From assembly GCA_964538515.1 (NCBI GenBank), contig CAZIEW010000010.1, forward strand, positions 1-64,000: a DNA stretch of 64,000 nucleotides, written 5' to 3'. Below the pieces are notes generated by a model. The model did not search any database and was not told where the DNA came from. It saw nothing but the letters and a program-made list of their open reading frames with translations. Made by a program: the position numbers and the translations under genes. Shown here piece after piece: positions 8,940 to 21,070 of the stretch. Origin of the DNA: CALBZH01 sp964538515 (GTDB lineage Bacteria; Desulfobacterota; Syntrophobacteria; Syntrophobacterales; Syntrophobacteraceae). Numbering within the stretch: position 1 is the stretch's first letter; each line of letters begins with the position of its first letter.

Positions 8940-9446
8940 ATGAGTGACCACATGAAGAAGGTGCTGTTCCTTGCTTCCATGGCGTTGAATGTTGCGTTTA
9001 TCGCGACCTACCTGGCCTACAAGATCCCGTCGATGGCCACCGTGAAAGAGGACGAGGCATCGAGGCAGCCGGTCTTTTTGCAGCTTGACCTGACACCTGA
9101 GCAGTCGCAGGCGTTTGGTGCCGAACGAGACCGATTCCGTGTCCGTCTCCAGGAATGGGGAAAAGAAGTCAAGACGCTGCAAATCGAGCTCATTCGGCTC
9201 CTGGAAATGGCACCTCCCGACCATCAATCGATCGAGAGAAAACAGGATGAAATTCAGAGGGTGCAAAAGGTCGTTCAGGACGGAGTCATCGATCATGTCC
9301 AGCTCGCAGGCTCGCTTCTAAGCCCCGAGCAACGGGCTCGATTCTTCCGCCTTATCAAGGCCCGCATCGACACTAGCATCCAGGTATGCCCGCCGTGGAT
9401 GAGACCCTCGGATGGTAAACAGACAGGAGAAGGCAGGCATGAATGA
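8940..9446 (+). CDS. Periplasmic metal/stress sensor, CnrX/Spy-like (heavy-metal resistance family)
   Basis: About 168 residues with an N-terminal membrane anchor (VLFLASMALNVAFIATYLAY) and an all-helical periplasmic part. Two LTPEQ/LSPEQ-type elements (LDLTPEQSQAF and LLSPEQRARFF) mark the CpxP/Spy and 'metal_resist' fold. The ATG at 8940 follows AGGGGGA. In cnrYXH-type systems a similar sensor (CnrX) detects nickel or cobalt and frees the sigma factor from the anti-sigma protein; a similar role is inferred from its position right after the sigma and anti-sigma genes. Two His residues (in PPDHQS and VIDHVQ) and a C-terminal Cys are possible ligands, but the metal cannot be told from sequence. 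The 3' end overlaps the start of the ChrA gene by 8 nt. Confidence 0.75.
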   Translation: MSDHMKKVLFLASMALNVAFIATYLAYKIPSMATVKEDEASRQPVFLQLDLTPEQSQAFGAERDRFRVRLQEWGKEVKTLQIELIRLLEMAPPDHQSIERKQDEIQRVQKVVQDGVIDHVQLAGSLLSPEQRARFFRLIKARIDTSIQVCPPWMRPSDGKQTGEGRHE

Positions 9447-10638
9447 GGCGGCATCCCTTGAGGAAAAGGCTCGATCCGTTCAAGTGAATCAGGCTCCTTC
9501 GCTCCTCCTGTTGCTCGGCAGTTTTCTCAGAATGGGGCTGACCGCTTTTGGCGGTCCGGCCATGATTCCTTACGTCCGCAAGATGGCCGTGGGCGAAAAG
9601 AAGTGGATCGACGGAGAATCCTTTCAGGATGGGGTGGCGCTTTGCCAGACGATACCGGGGGCGACCGTCATGCAGATGGCAGCTTACATCGGGTTGAAAG
9701 CCCGGGGCGTTCGGGGGGCGATGGTGAGCTACATCGGCTTCATTTCGCCGGCATGCGTCCTGATGCTCGTGCTCTCCCATGCCTATGCTCAAACCCGTGA
9801 GCTGCCCGCCGTGCTCTCGGTCTTCAGCGGTCTTCAAGCTGTAATCGTAGCCATTGTGGCCAATGCAACCCTGTCGTTCGGGAAGACCTCCCTCAAGAGC
9901 TGGAAGAGCACCCTCATCGCCCTGCTCGCGGCGGCTCTGTTCTGGCTCAAGTCCAATCCGGTTCTGATCATCGCCCTTGCGGCCATCCTGGGGATCTTGC
10001 TCAACGGGAAGCCATCGATGGTTCAACGAGCTTCCCCGTCAAAGCCAATTGGAGACACGACCAAACCCCTGCTGTTCTTTCTCGCTGTTTCCGCCGCGGG
10101 CTTCGGCCTTCTTTTTCTCCTGCGCAGAGAGCTTTTTCACCTGGCCGTGCTCATGTCCAAGATCGATCTCATTGCCTTCGGCGGTGGCTTTGGCTCCGTG
10201 CCCCTCATGTTCCATGAGATCGTCGAGGCTCGATCCTGGATGGACGGTCCCACCTTTCTGAATGGGATCGTCCTGGGTCAGTTCACTCCGGGCCCCATCG
10301 TGATCACGGCGACATTCGTCGGATACCTGATCCACGGCCTCTCCGGGGCCTTGATTGCGACAGTGGCCGTTTTCCTCCCGTCGTTTCTCATCCTGGTCGG
10401 CGTGGCGCCCTGGTTTGACCGCATCCGGTCGTCGCCCCTGTTTTCAAGGGCGATGGGAGGCATCTTGTGCTCCTTTGTCGGGCTGCTTTTCACCGTTACC
10501 ATCCGATTTGGCTTAAACGTTCACTGGGACTGGCAGCACGCGCTGCTTGCCCTTGCTGCCTTCGCCGCCCTGTTCCTCAAAGTGGACATCCTGTGGGTGG
10601 TGCTGGCGGGAACCGCGATTTCGGCATTTGCCTTTTAG
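9439..10638 (+). CDS. ChrA-type chromate transporter (two CHR domains)
   Basis: About 399 residues with around ten hydrophobic segments in two homologous halves, as in bidomain CHR proteins. The first half has LTAFGGPAMIPYVR and a QTIPGATVMQMAAYIG segment; the second has AFGGGFGSVPLMFHEI and GQFTPGPIVITATFVGY. These FGG...P and PGP motifs are the family hallmark. ChrA proteins export chromate from the cytoplasm, but many homologues have other anion roles, so the substrate is not certain. The ATG at 9439 is preferred over 9412 because of AGGAG just upstream. It overlaps the sensor gene by 8 nt and lies 25 nt before the RND pump, so it belongs to the efflux operon. Confidence 0.85.
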   Translation: MNEAASLEEKARSVQVNQAPSLLLLLGSFLRMGLTAFGGPAMIPYVRKMAVGEKKWIDGESFQDGVALCQTIPGATVMQMAAYIGLKARGVRGAMVSYIGFISPACVLMLVLSHAYAQTRELPAVLSVFSGLQAVIVAIVANATLSFGKTSLKSWKSTLIALLAAALFWLKSNPVLIIALAAILGILLNGKPSMVQRASPSKPIGDTTKPLLFFLAVSAAGFGLLFLLRRELFHLAVLMSKIDLIAFGGGFGSVPLMFHEIVEARSWMDGPTFLNGIVLGQFTPGPIVITATFVGYLIHGLSGALIATVAVFLPSFLILVGVAPWFDRIRSSPLFSRAMGGILCSFVGLLFTVTIRFGLNVHWDWQHALLALAAFAALFLKVDILWVVLAGTAISAFAF

Positions 10639-10663
10639 GTTTCTGTCCATAAGGAAGTGAATC

Positions 10664-13600
10664 ATGTGGATTGTTCGACTCGCCCTGCGCCGACCGTACA
10701 CCTTCGTGGTGGCGGCCCTGGTGATCCTGCTGCTGACTCCTTTCGTGCTCATTCGCACACCGACGGACATCTTCCCGGACATCAACATTCCAGTGGTGAG
10801 CGTGGTCTGGGTGTACAACGGCCTGAGCGCCCGGGAGGTCGAAGAGCGCATCGTCTACAACCATGAGCGTATGATCAGCACTCTGGTGAACGACATCGAG
10901 CACACGGAGTCTACCTCCTACAATGGTGCCGGCGTCATCAAGGTGTACCTCCAGCCGGGAGCTTCGGTTTCGGATGCCGTGGGGCAGATTGCGGCAAGCG
11001 GGCAGACGGCCCTGCGCTTCCTGCCGCCCGGCATCACGCCTCCCTTTGTGATCCGCTACAACGCGTCGACGGTCCCGATCCTTCAGTACAGCCTGGCCAG
11101 CCAGAAGTTCTCGGAACAGGAGCTCCAGGACATGGCCATGAACCGCATCAAGATGAGCCTTGCGACGGTGAAAGGCGCATCGGTTCCCTATCCCTACGGC
11201 GGCAAGGCGCGAGTCGTTGCAGTCGATCTCGATCTGCCTGCGCTGCAGGCGAAGAACTTGGCTCCCCTGGATGTCGTCAATGCTTTCAACGCCCAGAATT
11301 TCGTGCTTCCCAGTGGTACGGCAAAAATCGGCGAAACGGAGTACAACATTTCCCTGGACAGCAATCCATCCGTGCTTGCCGCGCTGAACGATCTCCCCGT
11401 GAAAACGGTCAACGGCGCCGTCATTCGCGTCGGCGATGTGGCCCAAGTGCATGACGGCTATCAACCGCAGCAGAATGTCGTTCGGCTGAACGGCGTGCGC
11501 GGGGTGCTGTTGACCGTCCTCAAGAGCGGGGCCGCTTCGACCCTGAAGGTGGTCGAGGGGGTCAAAAAGGCCATGCCGCTCATTTTAAGCGGGCTGCCGC
11601 CCGAGCTGGAGCTCAAGGAATTCGCGGACCAGTCGCTCTTCGTCCGCGCGGCCGTGAGCAGCGTGGTGAAGGAGGGGGTGATCGCCGCGGCCTTGACGGC
11701 GGTGATGATTCTGCTTTTCCTGGGCTCATGGCGGAGCACCTTCATCATCGCCCTCTCGATTCCCCTCTCGGTGCTCTCCTCTCTAGCCCTGCTCAGTGCG
11801 CTCGGAGAGACCATCAACCTGATGACCCTTGGTGGCCTTGCCTTGGCCGTGGGAATCCTCGTGGATGATGCGACGGTCGAGATCGAAAACGTCCACCGTC
11901 AGATGGCGCTGGGGAAGCCCAACGTGCAGGCGATCCTCGATGGAGCCCAGGAGATCGCTCTGCCCGCGTTCGTATCGACGCTTTGCATCTGCATCGTCTT
12001 CGTGCCGATGTTCTTCCTCACGGGAGTTGCGCGCTACCTCTTCGTACCATTGGCCGAGGCGGTGGTGTTCGCGATGCTCGCGAGCTACGCCCTCTCGCGA
12101 ACGCTCATCCCGACCCTGGTCATGTGGTTTTACCGCAACGTGGAGTATCGCGGTCACGCCCCCGAGATGGATACGGTTTCCTGGTGGCTGCGCCCGTTTG
12201 TTGCCGTTCAGATTTGTTTTGAACGCGGCTTCTTGAGATTTCGAGAGGGCTACCGAAAGCTTCTGGGAGCAGCGCTAGCTCACCGCGTCCTGTTCACAGT
12301 CCTGTTCCTCGCTTTCTGCGGGGGCTCCTGGCTTCTGATCCCGCAGCTGGGACAGGACTTCTTTCCCTCGGTCGACGCAGGGCATTTCCGGCTTCACGTC
12401 CGTGCCCACAGCGGAACGCGGATCGAGGAGGCCGTCCGCCTCGTGGACCGTGTCGAGTCCGTGATTCGGGAGGTGGTTCCAGCCCGTGAGCTGACAGGGA
12501 TGCTGGATAACATCGGTATGCCCTTCGGAGGGGTCCCGCTCACCTACATTGACAACGGTCTCACGGGAACCGGCGACGCGGACATCCTGGTTTCCCTGAA
12601 TCAGGGGCATGGCCCCACCGACGATTATGTGCACCGCCTGAGATCCCGGCTCAGCCGCGATTTCCCGGACGCGACCTTTTATTTCCTTCCTGCCGACATC
12701 GTGAACCAGACGATCAACTTCGGCCTGCCCGCTCCATTCGACATCCAGATCGTGGGCCGGGACCGCGACCAAAGCCGGGCGATCGCGGCGAAGCTGGTTG
12801 AAAAGATCCGGCGCGTTCCGGGCGCCGTGGACGTACGCGTGCAGCAGCCCTCGAACCAGCCCGAGCTCCGGTTCGCCGTAGACCGCAGCAAGGCTTCTCA
12901 GATCGGCCTTTCGGAGCGTGACGTGGCCAATTCCGTGCTCCTAAGCTTATCCGGCAGCAGCCAGGTCCAGCCCAATTATTGGCTCAATCCGAAAAACGGC
13001 ATTCAATACCTGGTGAGCATACGAGTCCCCGAGCATCCAATCGATTCTCTGGATGCCCTCAACGCGATCCCGGTGAGCGCCAGCCGGCCGGGTAAGAACG
13101 ACGCTCAGATCCTCGCTAACCTCGCCTCGTTCGAGCGTGAGAGCGGTTCTCCCATCTTTTCACACTATGACGTGATGCCGGTGATCGATGTTTTCGGGAG
13201 CGTGAGCGGACGCGACCTGGGAGGCGTGCTCCAGGACATCACCCCGCTCATCGAAGAGGCCAAAAAGGAGCTCCCAAAGGGCAGCTTCATCACCCTCCGC
13301 GGCCAGGCACGCACGATGCGCGAGAGCTACACGGGAATCGGCCTCGGCCTCGGCCTTGCGGTGGCCCTTGTTTATCTGCTCCTGGTCGTGAATTTCCAAA
13401 GCTGGCTCGACCCATTCATCATCATCACGGCTCTACCCGGCGCCCTGGCCGGTGTCGTGTGGGGGCTTTACCTCACGCTCACCACGCTCAGTGTTCCCGC
13501 ACTCATGGGTGCCATCATGAGCGTCGGAGTCGCGACGGCCAATTCCGTTTTGGTCGTGACTTTCGCCCGGAACCATCTCAGAGACGGAATGGCCCCGTTG

Positions 13601-13837
13601 ACTTCGGCTTGGGAGGCCGGTGTCGGCCGGCTGCGCCCGGTGCTCATGACGGCCCTGGCCATGATCATGGGGATGCTCCCCATGTCTCTCGCTCTCGGGG
13701 AAGGGGGCGAGCAGAATGCCCCGCTCGGTCGCGCGGTGATTGGCGGTCTGGTTATCGCCACGATCGCGACTCTCTTTTTCGTGCCGGTGGTTTTCAGCCT
13801 GTTGCATAAGAAGAACGGTGAATCGGTGAGTGGGTGA
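10664..13837 (+). CDS. RND-family efflux pump inner-membrane subunit
   Basis: 1057 residues, the usual size for AcrB/CzcA-type proteins. The first membrane helix (YTFVVAALVILLLTPFVL) is followed by RTPTDIFPDINIPVVSVVW, the family's conserved start of the first periplasmic loop. Membrane block 1 contains GILVDDATVEIENVHRQMA, with the paired aspartates of proton-driven members. Block 2 includes GVATANSVLVVTFARNHLRD and MLPMSLALGEGGEQNAPLGR. It exports compounds or metal ions across the envelope together with the adaptor and channel encoded downstream. AAGGAAG precedes the ATG. The order pump-adaptor-channel is kept, but a MITE-like element lies between this gene and the adaptor. The C-terminus ends in a 19-nt sequence shared with the end of the anti-sigma gene. 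The substrate class is not decidable from what can be seen. Confidence 0.9.
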   Translation: MWIVRLALRRPYTFVVAALVILLLTPFVLIRTPTDIFPDINIPVVSVVWVYNGLSAREVEERIVYNHERMISTLVNDIEHTESTSYNGAGVIKVYLQPGASVSDAVGQIAASGQTALRFLPPGITPPFVIRYNASTVPILQYSLASQKFSEQELQDMAMNRIKMSLATVKGASVPYPYGGKARVVAVDLDLPALQAKNLAPLDVVNAFNAQNFVLPSGTAKIGETEYNISLDSNPSVLAALNDLPVKTVNGAVIRVGDVAQVHDGYQPQQNVVRLNGVRGVLLTVLKSGAASTLKVVEGVKKAMPLILSGLPPELELKEFADQSLFVRAAVSSVVKEGVIAAALTAVMILLFLGSWRSTFIIALSIPLSVLSSLALLSALGETINLMTLGGLALAVGILVDDATVEIENVHRQMALGKPNVQAILDGAQEIALPAFVSTLCICIVFVPMFFLTGVARYLFVPLAEAVVFAMLASYALSRTLIPTLVMWFYRNVEYRGHAPEMDTVSWWLRPFVAVQICFERGFLRFREGYRKLLGAALAHRVLFTVLFLAFCGGSWLLIPQLGQDFFPSVDAGHFRLHVRAHSGTRIEEAVRLVDRVESVIREVVPARELTGMLDNIGMPFGGVPLTYIDNGLTGTGDADILVSLNQGHGPTDDYVHRLRSRLSRDFPDATFYFLPADIVNQTINFGLPAPFDIQIVGRDRDQSRAIAAKLVEKIRRVPGAVDVRVQQPSNQPELRFAVDRSKASQIGLSERDVANSVLLSLSGSSQVQPNYWLNPKNGIQYLVSIRVPEHPIDSLDALNAIPVSASRPGKNDAQILANLASFERESGSPIFSHYDVMPVIDVFGSVSGRDLGGVLQDITPLIEEAKKELPKGSFITLRGQARTMRESYTGIGLGLGLAVALVYLLLVVNFQSWLDPFIIITALPGALAGVVWGLYLTLTTLSVPALMGAIMSVGVATANSVLVVTFARNHLRDGMAPLTSAWEAGVGRLRPVLMTALAMIMGMLPMSLALGEGGEQNAPLGRAVIGGLVIATIATLFFVPVVFSLLHKKNGESVSG

Positions 13838-13857
13838 GTCGGGGGGATGGCGGAGGG

Positions 13858-14001
13858 CTACAAAACGTAACTCCTCAATAACCCTGGGCAAGCGTGTGTA
13901 ACCTCGCGTAGCTGTAGGTCGGGTTTTCAACCCGACATCCTTGACCCGTAGCCTGTCGGGATAAAATCCCGACCTACACCTATTGAGAAGTTACTACAAA
14001 A
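13858..14001. mobile_element. MITE/REPIN-like palindromic element with flanking 8-bp direct repeats
   Basis: Imperfect 14-bp terminal inverted repeats (GTAACTCCTCAATA at 13867-13880 and TATTGAGAAGTTAC at 13981-13994, one mismatch) enclose a nested palindrome at 13914-13977. That palindrome is made of two hairpins (GTCGGGTTTTCAACCCGAC and GTCGGGATAAAATCCCGAC) which also pair with each other through GTAGGTCGGG/CCCGACCTAC. The direct repeat CTACAAAA occurs at 13858-13865 and 13994-14001, as expected for a target-site duplication. There is no coding capacity. It lies inside the efflux operon between pump and adaptor. Confidence 0.65.
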
Positions 14002-14189
14002 GCAGGTCTGATGCTGCTTTCATAAGGTTTTTATCTATCTCTAAAGGCTCCCTCAGCGAGCTTGTCACCCAGCTTGAGAATGCGAAGGACGTGGGTCTCA
14101 TCCCCCGAGGAGCGGTTCCTCCCTCTTGACGACCAGTGCAGCAAGGTGGGCGCCATGCTTACAAGACTTATCCCATCAAGGAAATCCCA

Positions 14190-15335
14190 ATGAGCCATCA
14201 TTTCGATTCGCTGAAGTCCCGATTCACCGTCCTTTCGATTTTAATCGTGCTTGGCATTCTCGCGGGTCTGGTTCCGCGCTGGCGCCAACAGACCGAGCTG
14301 CGAGCGGATACACAGGAAAGATCCACTCCAACTGTCTCCGTCGTCTCGCCAAAACCGGGGCATTCAGCATCGAGCTTGCCCCTGCCTGCTGAAATCAAGC
14401 CATGGGTTGAAGCCCCCCTCTATGCTCGCGCGAACGGATACCTGAAGCGAAGGCTTGTGGACATTGGCAGCCACGTCGAAGCGGGACAGCTTCTGGCAGA
14501 GATCGACACACCAGAGCTCAACCAGGAGCTCGAGCGGGCCCGGGCTCAGCTCGCCCAAGCCGAAGCAGCCCTTGGCCTCGCAAAAATCACTTCAGAACGC
14601 TGGGCCAGCCTTTTGAAAACCGCGAGTGTGAGTGAGCAGGAAAACGCGGAAAAACAGGCAGACTTCAAACTCAAGACCGCGACCGCCGAGTCAGCCCGAG
14701 CCGAGGTGCGCCGTCTGGAGAAGCTCGTCGCGTTTGCGCGGATAACCGCGCCGTTTGCCGGGATCGTCACGGTGCGCAACATCGATGCGGGCGATCTGAT
14801 CACGTCGGGTGGAGCCAAGGAGCTCTTCCATCTGGCGCAAACCCAAAAGCTCCGGGTTTATGTGCAGGCTCCCCAAGCGATGGCACGCGGGATCACGACG
14901 GGTCAGTCGGCGGAGCTCAGCATCCCAGAGCTTCCGGGCAGGTCCTTCAATGCCAAGGTGATTCGCACGGCCGGCGTGATTGCCGCTGATTCTAGGACGC
15001 TTCTTGTCGAGCTGGAGGTGGACAACCAAAAAGAGGAAATCCTTGCGGGCAGCTATGCCCAGGTGCGGTTCACCGAGGCAAAGACGGAGGCCGCACTGAC
15101 AGTGCCGACCAACACGATCCTGTTTGGGGCCGAAGGGCCGCGAGTTGGAATTGTTCAGGAAGACGGAAAGGTTGAGCTGCGTGCTGTGAAGCTCGGTCAT
15201 GATTTCGGGCAGACGATCGAGATTCTCGCTGGCGTGAGCCCAAAGGAGCGGGTCATCGTCAAGCCATCGGACTCGCTCGTGAACGGTACGATGGTTTCCG
15301 TTGCCGAGCCCGCCAAAACCGAAAAGGTCCAGTGA
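14190..15335 (+). CDS. RND efflux periplasmic adaptor (membrane fusion protein, HlyD-like)
   Basis: About 381 residues. An N-terminal membrane anchor (FTVLSILIVLGILAGLVP) is followed by the split biotinyl-lipoyl domain (VEAPLYARANGYLKRRLVDI and GHVEAGQLLAEIDTPEL-like; later ITAPFAGIVTVRNIDAGDLI), an alpha-hairpin between the two (about residues 115-180) and a beta-barrel. The ATG at 14190 follows AAGGAA and gives a sensible signal anchor, while upstream codons do not. It links the RND pump to the outer-membrane channel. Its stop overlaps the region of the channel start, so the two are translationally close. The separation from the pump gene by the MITE-like element may change its expression. 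Confidence 0.9.
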   Translation: MSHHFDSLKSRFTVLSILIVLGILAGLVPRWRQQTELRADTQERSTPTVSVVSPKPGHSASSLPLPAEIKPWVEAPLYARANGYLKRRLVDIGSHVEAGQLLAEIDTPELNQELERARAQLAQAEAALGLAKITSERWASLLKTASVSEQENAEKQADFKLKTATAESARAEVRRLEKLVAFARITAPFAGIVTVRNIDAGDLITSGGAKELFHLAQTQKLRVYVQAPQAMARGITTGQSAELSIPELPGRSFNAKVIRTAGVIAADSRTLLVELEVDNQKEEILAGSYAQVRFTEAKTEAALTVPTNTILFGAEGPRVGIVQEDGKVELRAVKLGHDFGQTIEILAGVSPKERVIVKPSDSLVNGTMVSVAEPAKTEKVQ

Positions 15336-15337
15336 AG

Positions 15338-16795
15338 ATGTCTCGATACCCTGCTCACCAGTTTCCACAATCATTTTGGATTCTCGTCTTGCTCACTCTG
15401 GCTGCGATGACCGGTTGTGCCGTCGGCCCCAACTATCAGCGCCCTGAGGTCACGAGCATCCCCGCAGCCTACGTCGGTGCTCAAACCGGCTGGAAGCTCG
15501 CCGCTCCTCAAGCACATCTTCCAAGGGGCGATTGGTGGGAAGTCTTCGGAGATCCCGAGCTCAACCAACTGGAAACCGAAGCGACTGAAGCGAACCAGGA
15601 CGTCAAAGGCGCGGCTGCCCGATTCGAGCAGGCTCGCGCTTCGGCGGATGTGGCTCGCTCCGGGCTCTTTCCTCGCCTTGGTGGGGCCTTCCTGCCGGTG
15701 AGGCAGCGTGACTCCGAAAACCGCCCGGTAGGCGGAAAACCGGGTGAGACCTATGACTCGTTCACGGTTCCATTCGATTTGAGCTATGAAGTCGATCTTT
15801 GGGGGAAAGTGCGGCGCACGGTGGAAGCTGCGAAGGCTCAGGTCCAGGCGGGAGCTGCCGACGTCGAATCGGTGAGGCTTGCGATCCACGCGGAAGTCGC
15901 CGCCGACTATTTCGCGGTGCGCGCCCTCGATTCAGACAGAGCGCTGCTCAAAGCCAGTATTGACGTCTATCGCAAATCCCTCGAGCTGGTACGCAATCGT
16001 CGAGCCGGCGGTTTGGTCTCCGATTTGGACGTGGCTCAGGCGGAGACCGTCCTTCAAACGACAGAAGCTCAACTGCCGGACAACGAGCTCCAGCGTGCGA
16101 AGTTCCAAAACGCGCTGGCGGTTCTGACCGGGAACAACGCATCTCTATTCCGGTTGCCGGAGCGTCCCTTGGACCAGGCACCTTTCGTCATCCCTACCGA
16201 CCTGCCATCGGAGCTTTTGGAGCGGAGGCCGGATATCGCAGCCGCCGAGCAGCGCCTGGCAGCCGCCAACGCAAACATCGGGGTCGCCAAAGCCGCTTTC
16301 TTCCCGACGATAAAGTTTAATGGGTTGGCCGGATTTCAGAGTGCGGATGTGGGCAAGCTGTTCAACGCGGCGAGCTATCTCTGGGCTGCGGGTCCGACGC
16401 TCACCTTACCGTTCTTCCAGGGGGCTCAACTGAGCGCCAACCTGCGTCAGGCCAAGGCAGCCCATGAGGAAGCCATTGCCAAGTACCGTGGAACGGTGCT
16501 GAACGCCTTTGCTGAGGTCGAATACAATCTCGCGGCTGAGCATCTTCTCGCCCGTGAGGTCGAGCAGGTCATGGGAGCCATGGAGTCCGCTCGAAAGCAA
16601 CTGAAGATTGCCGACAACCGCTACCGTGAAGGTCTCGTGACGTATCTGGAGGTGGCAACCGCTCAGAATGCAGCCCTCACCACCGAGCGCACCGGCACAC
16701 GGTTGCGCGGCCAGCAATTGGTTGCGGTCGTGGCTTTGATCAAGTCACTCGGAGGAGGCTGGCAGGCAGTGGACGTCAATGGTGGAAATCCATGA
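15338..16795 (+). CDS. Outer-membrane efflux channel, NodT/OprM-type lipoprotein
   Basis: About 485 residues. The signal peptide ends in a lipobox (AAMTGC) followed by AVGPNYQRP, the usual start of mature NodT-family lipoproteins. Two TolC-like repeats are visible, with coiled-coil stretches (ANQDVKGAAARFEQARASAD and ERRPDIAAAEQRLAAANANI) and the GLVTYLEVATAQNAAL element near the C-terminus. It forms the outer-membrane duct of the RND system. The ATG at 15338 lies 3 nt after the adaptor stop; a GTG at 15332 overlaps that stop and is an alternative. It is the last gene of the efflux run and faces a convergent histidine kinase 72 nt away. Confidence 0.9.
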   Translation: MSRYPAHQFPQSFWILVLLTLAAMTGCAVGPNYQRPEVTSIPAAYVGAQTGWKLAAPQAHLPRGDWWEVFGDPELNQLETEATEANQDVKGAAARFEQARASADVARSGLFPRLGGAFLPVRQRDSENRPVGGKPGETYDSFTVPFDLSYEVDLWGKVRRTVEAAKAQVQAGAADVESVRLAIHAEVAADYFAVRALDSDRALLKASIDVYRKSLELVRNRRAGGLVSDLDVAQAETVLQTTEAQLPDNELQRAKFQNALAVLTGNNASLFRLPERPLDQAPFVIPTDLPSELLERRPDIAAAEQRLAAANANIGVAKAAFFPTIKFNGLAGFQSADVGKLFNAASYLWAAGPTLTLPFFQGAQLSANLRQAKAAHEEAIAKYRGTVLNAFAEVEYNLAAEHLLAREVEQVMGAMESARKQLKIADNRYREGLVTYLEVATAQNAALTTERTGTRLRGQQLVAVVALIKSLGGGWQAVDVNGGNP

Positions 16796-16867
16796 GCCGG
16801 CGTGAACGTCGGGCGCAGATGTTCTGACCATACCGTCCAAGCGCGATCCACAGAGCCAGGTCGCCAC

Positions 16868-19981
<3,114 letters not shown>

Positions 19982-20160
19982 GGCGCCAAAGCCCCCTCGC
20001 AATGAAGCGCAAAGCGGGAAGATCCTCCCGCAAGGATCGTTCGAAAGGTTGACGAACCAGAACGGATCGCCTGCTCAGCAAACTGGATCGCGATCCCATT
20101 CGCACGGGAGACCTGACACAGGCAACACGACCTTGGGGGGATTCTCAATTCATTGGAATT

Positions 20161-20790
20161 TCAGGCATTCTTGAGTACAATCCCTTCGATGTACTTGGTC
20201 AGCTGCCACGTCTTGTTAAAGGCTTTGTCGATGCGGTCGTAGACGTGGGTCCACTTGATGATCTCCAGGACCTCAGCCGGTCCGGGACTGGGGTTGTCAT
20301 AGAGCTCCCCGAGTCCCGTCAGCAGCAGCATCTCGCATTCCTTTTTGGTCTGTTTGACCTGCGCGACCGTTTCCGAGACCTCCTTTCCACTGCCGAGTCC
20401 GCCAAGCACAGATCCCATCCCGGTGACCATCGCCTTGATATCGGCAATCATTCTCTTGGCGGGGAACCGCATGGTGGAAAGACCATAGACCCCGAGTCGG
20501 TTTGAAACGGCCTGGATGTGGTTCAAAATGGCCTCTTGGGATGAGTTGATCTCGTGGATATCCTCGCGGTCGATGGGCGTGATGAAGGTCGTCGAAAGCT
20601 CACGAAGAATCGTCCGGTTGACGACATCCCCCTCGGCTTCCAGCCGGTTGATCACCTGGCATCGCTCCTCCAGCTCGCTGAACTCTTCGGCGATTTTATG
20701 GAGCACCGTGGCGGCATTGACAATGATGCGGTTCTGCTCACGGAACAGCTCGAAGAACTTGGGTGACTTCGGAAAAAGGCTGAAGGACAT
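20161..20790 (-). CDS. DUF47 (PhoU-like) family protein, phosphate transport regulator type
   Basis: 209 residues, all-helical, beginning MSFSLFPKSPKFFELFREQN as is typical of DUF47 proteins, with ExxD-type metal-binding motifs (EAEGDVVNR and HVYDRIDKAF). AGGAGGGA lies just upstream of the ATG. DUF47 proteins usually sit beside Pit-type phosphate permeases and are thought to control them; here no permease is adjacent, and the pstSCAB genes are about 18 kb away. It is followed downstream on the same strand by the hybrid kinase, but the gap of 180 nt suggests a separate unit. Confidence 0.85.
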   Translation of the reverse strand: MSFSLFPKSPKFFELFREQNRIIVNAATVLHKIAEEFSELEERCQVINRLEAEGDVVNRTILRELSTTFITPIDREDIHEINSSQEAILNHIQAVSNRLGVYGLSTMRFPAKRMIADIKAMVTGMGSVLGGLGSGKEVSETVAQVKQTKKECEMLLLTGLGELYDNPSPGPAEVLEIIKWTHVYDRIDKAFNKTWQLTKYIEGIVLKNA

Positions 20791-21070
20791 AGTCCCTCCT
20801 CAACGCGGAAATGGGTGAGCTGGAGTCGATACGCCGGTCGACCTGCGTCGAAACCTCCGGCGTGGGGCAATCCAGCGGTCCGAACGAAAAACCGCAATTT
20901 ATCAAGTTTTCAACAATACCACGAAAGTCGGGAAATCCTCAACGGCTTCTGCGCTTGGCGCAAGAGCAGTCCAAGAGCCAAATCGCGAAAGAAAGACATG
21001 TTGCCTCGCGGATCGAGGGAATTGACCCGGGCCAGCTTTGAGTTTCTCCTGTATTGAGGGTTGTTCTGGC

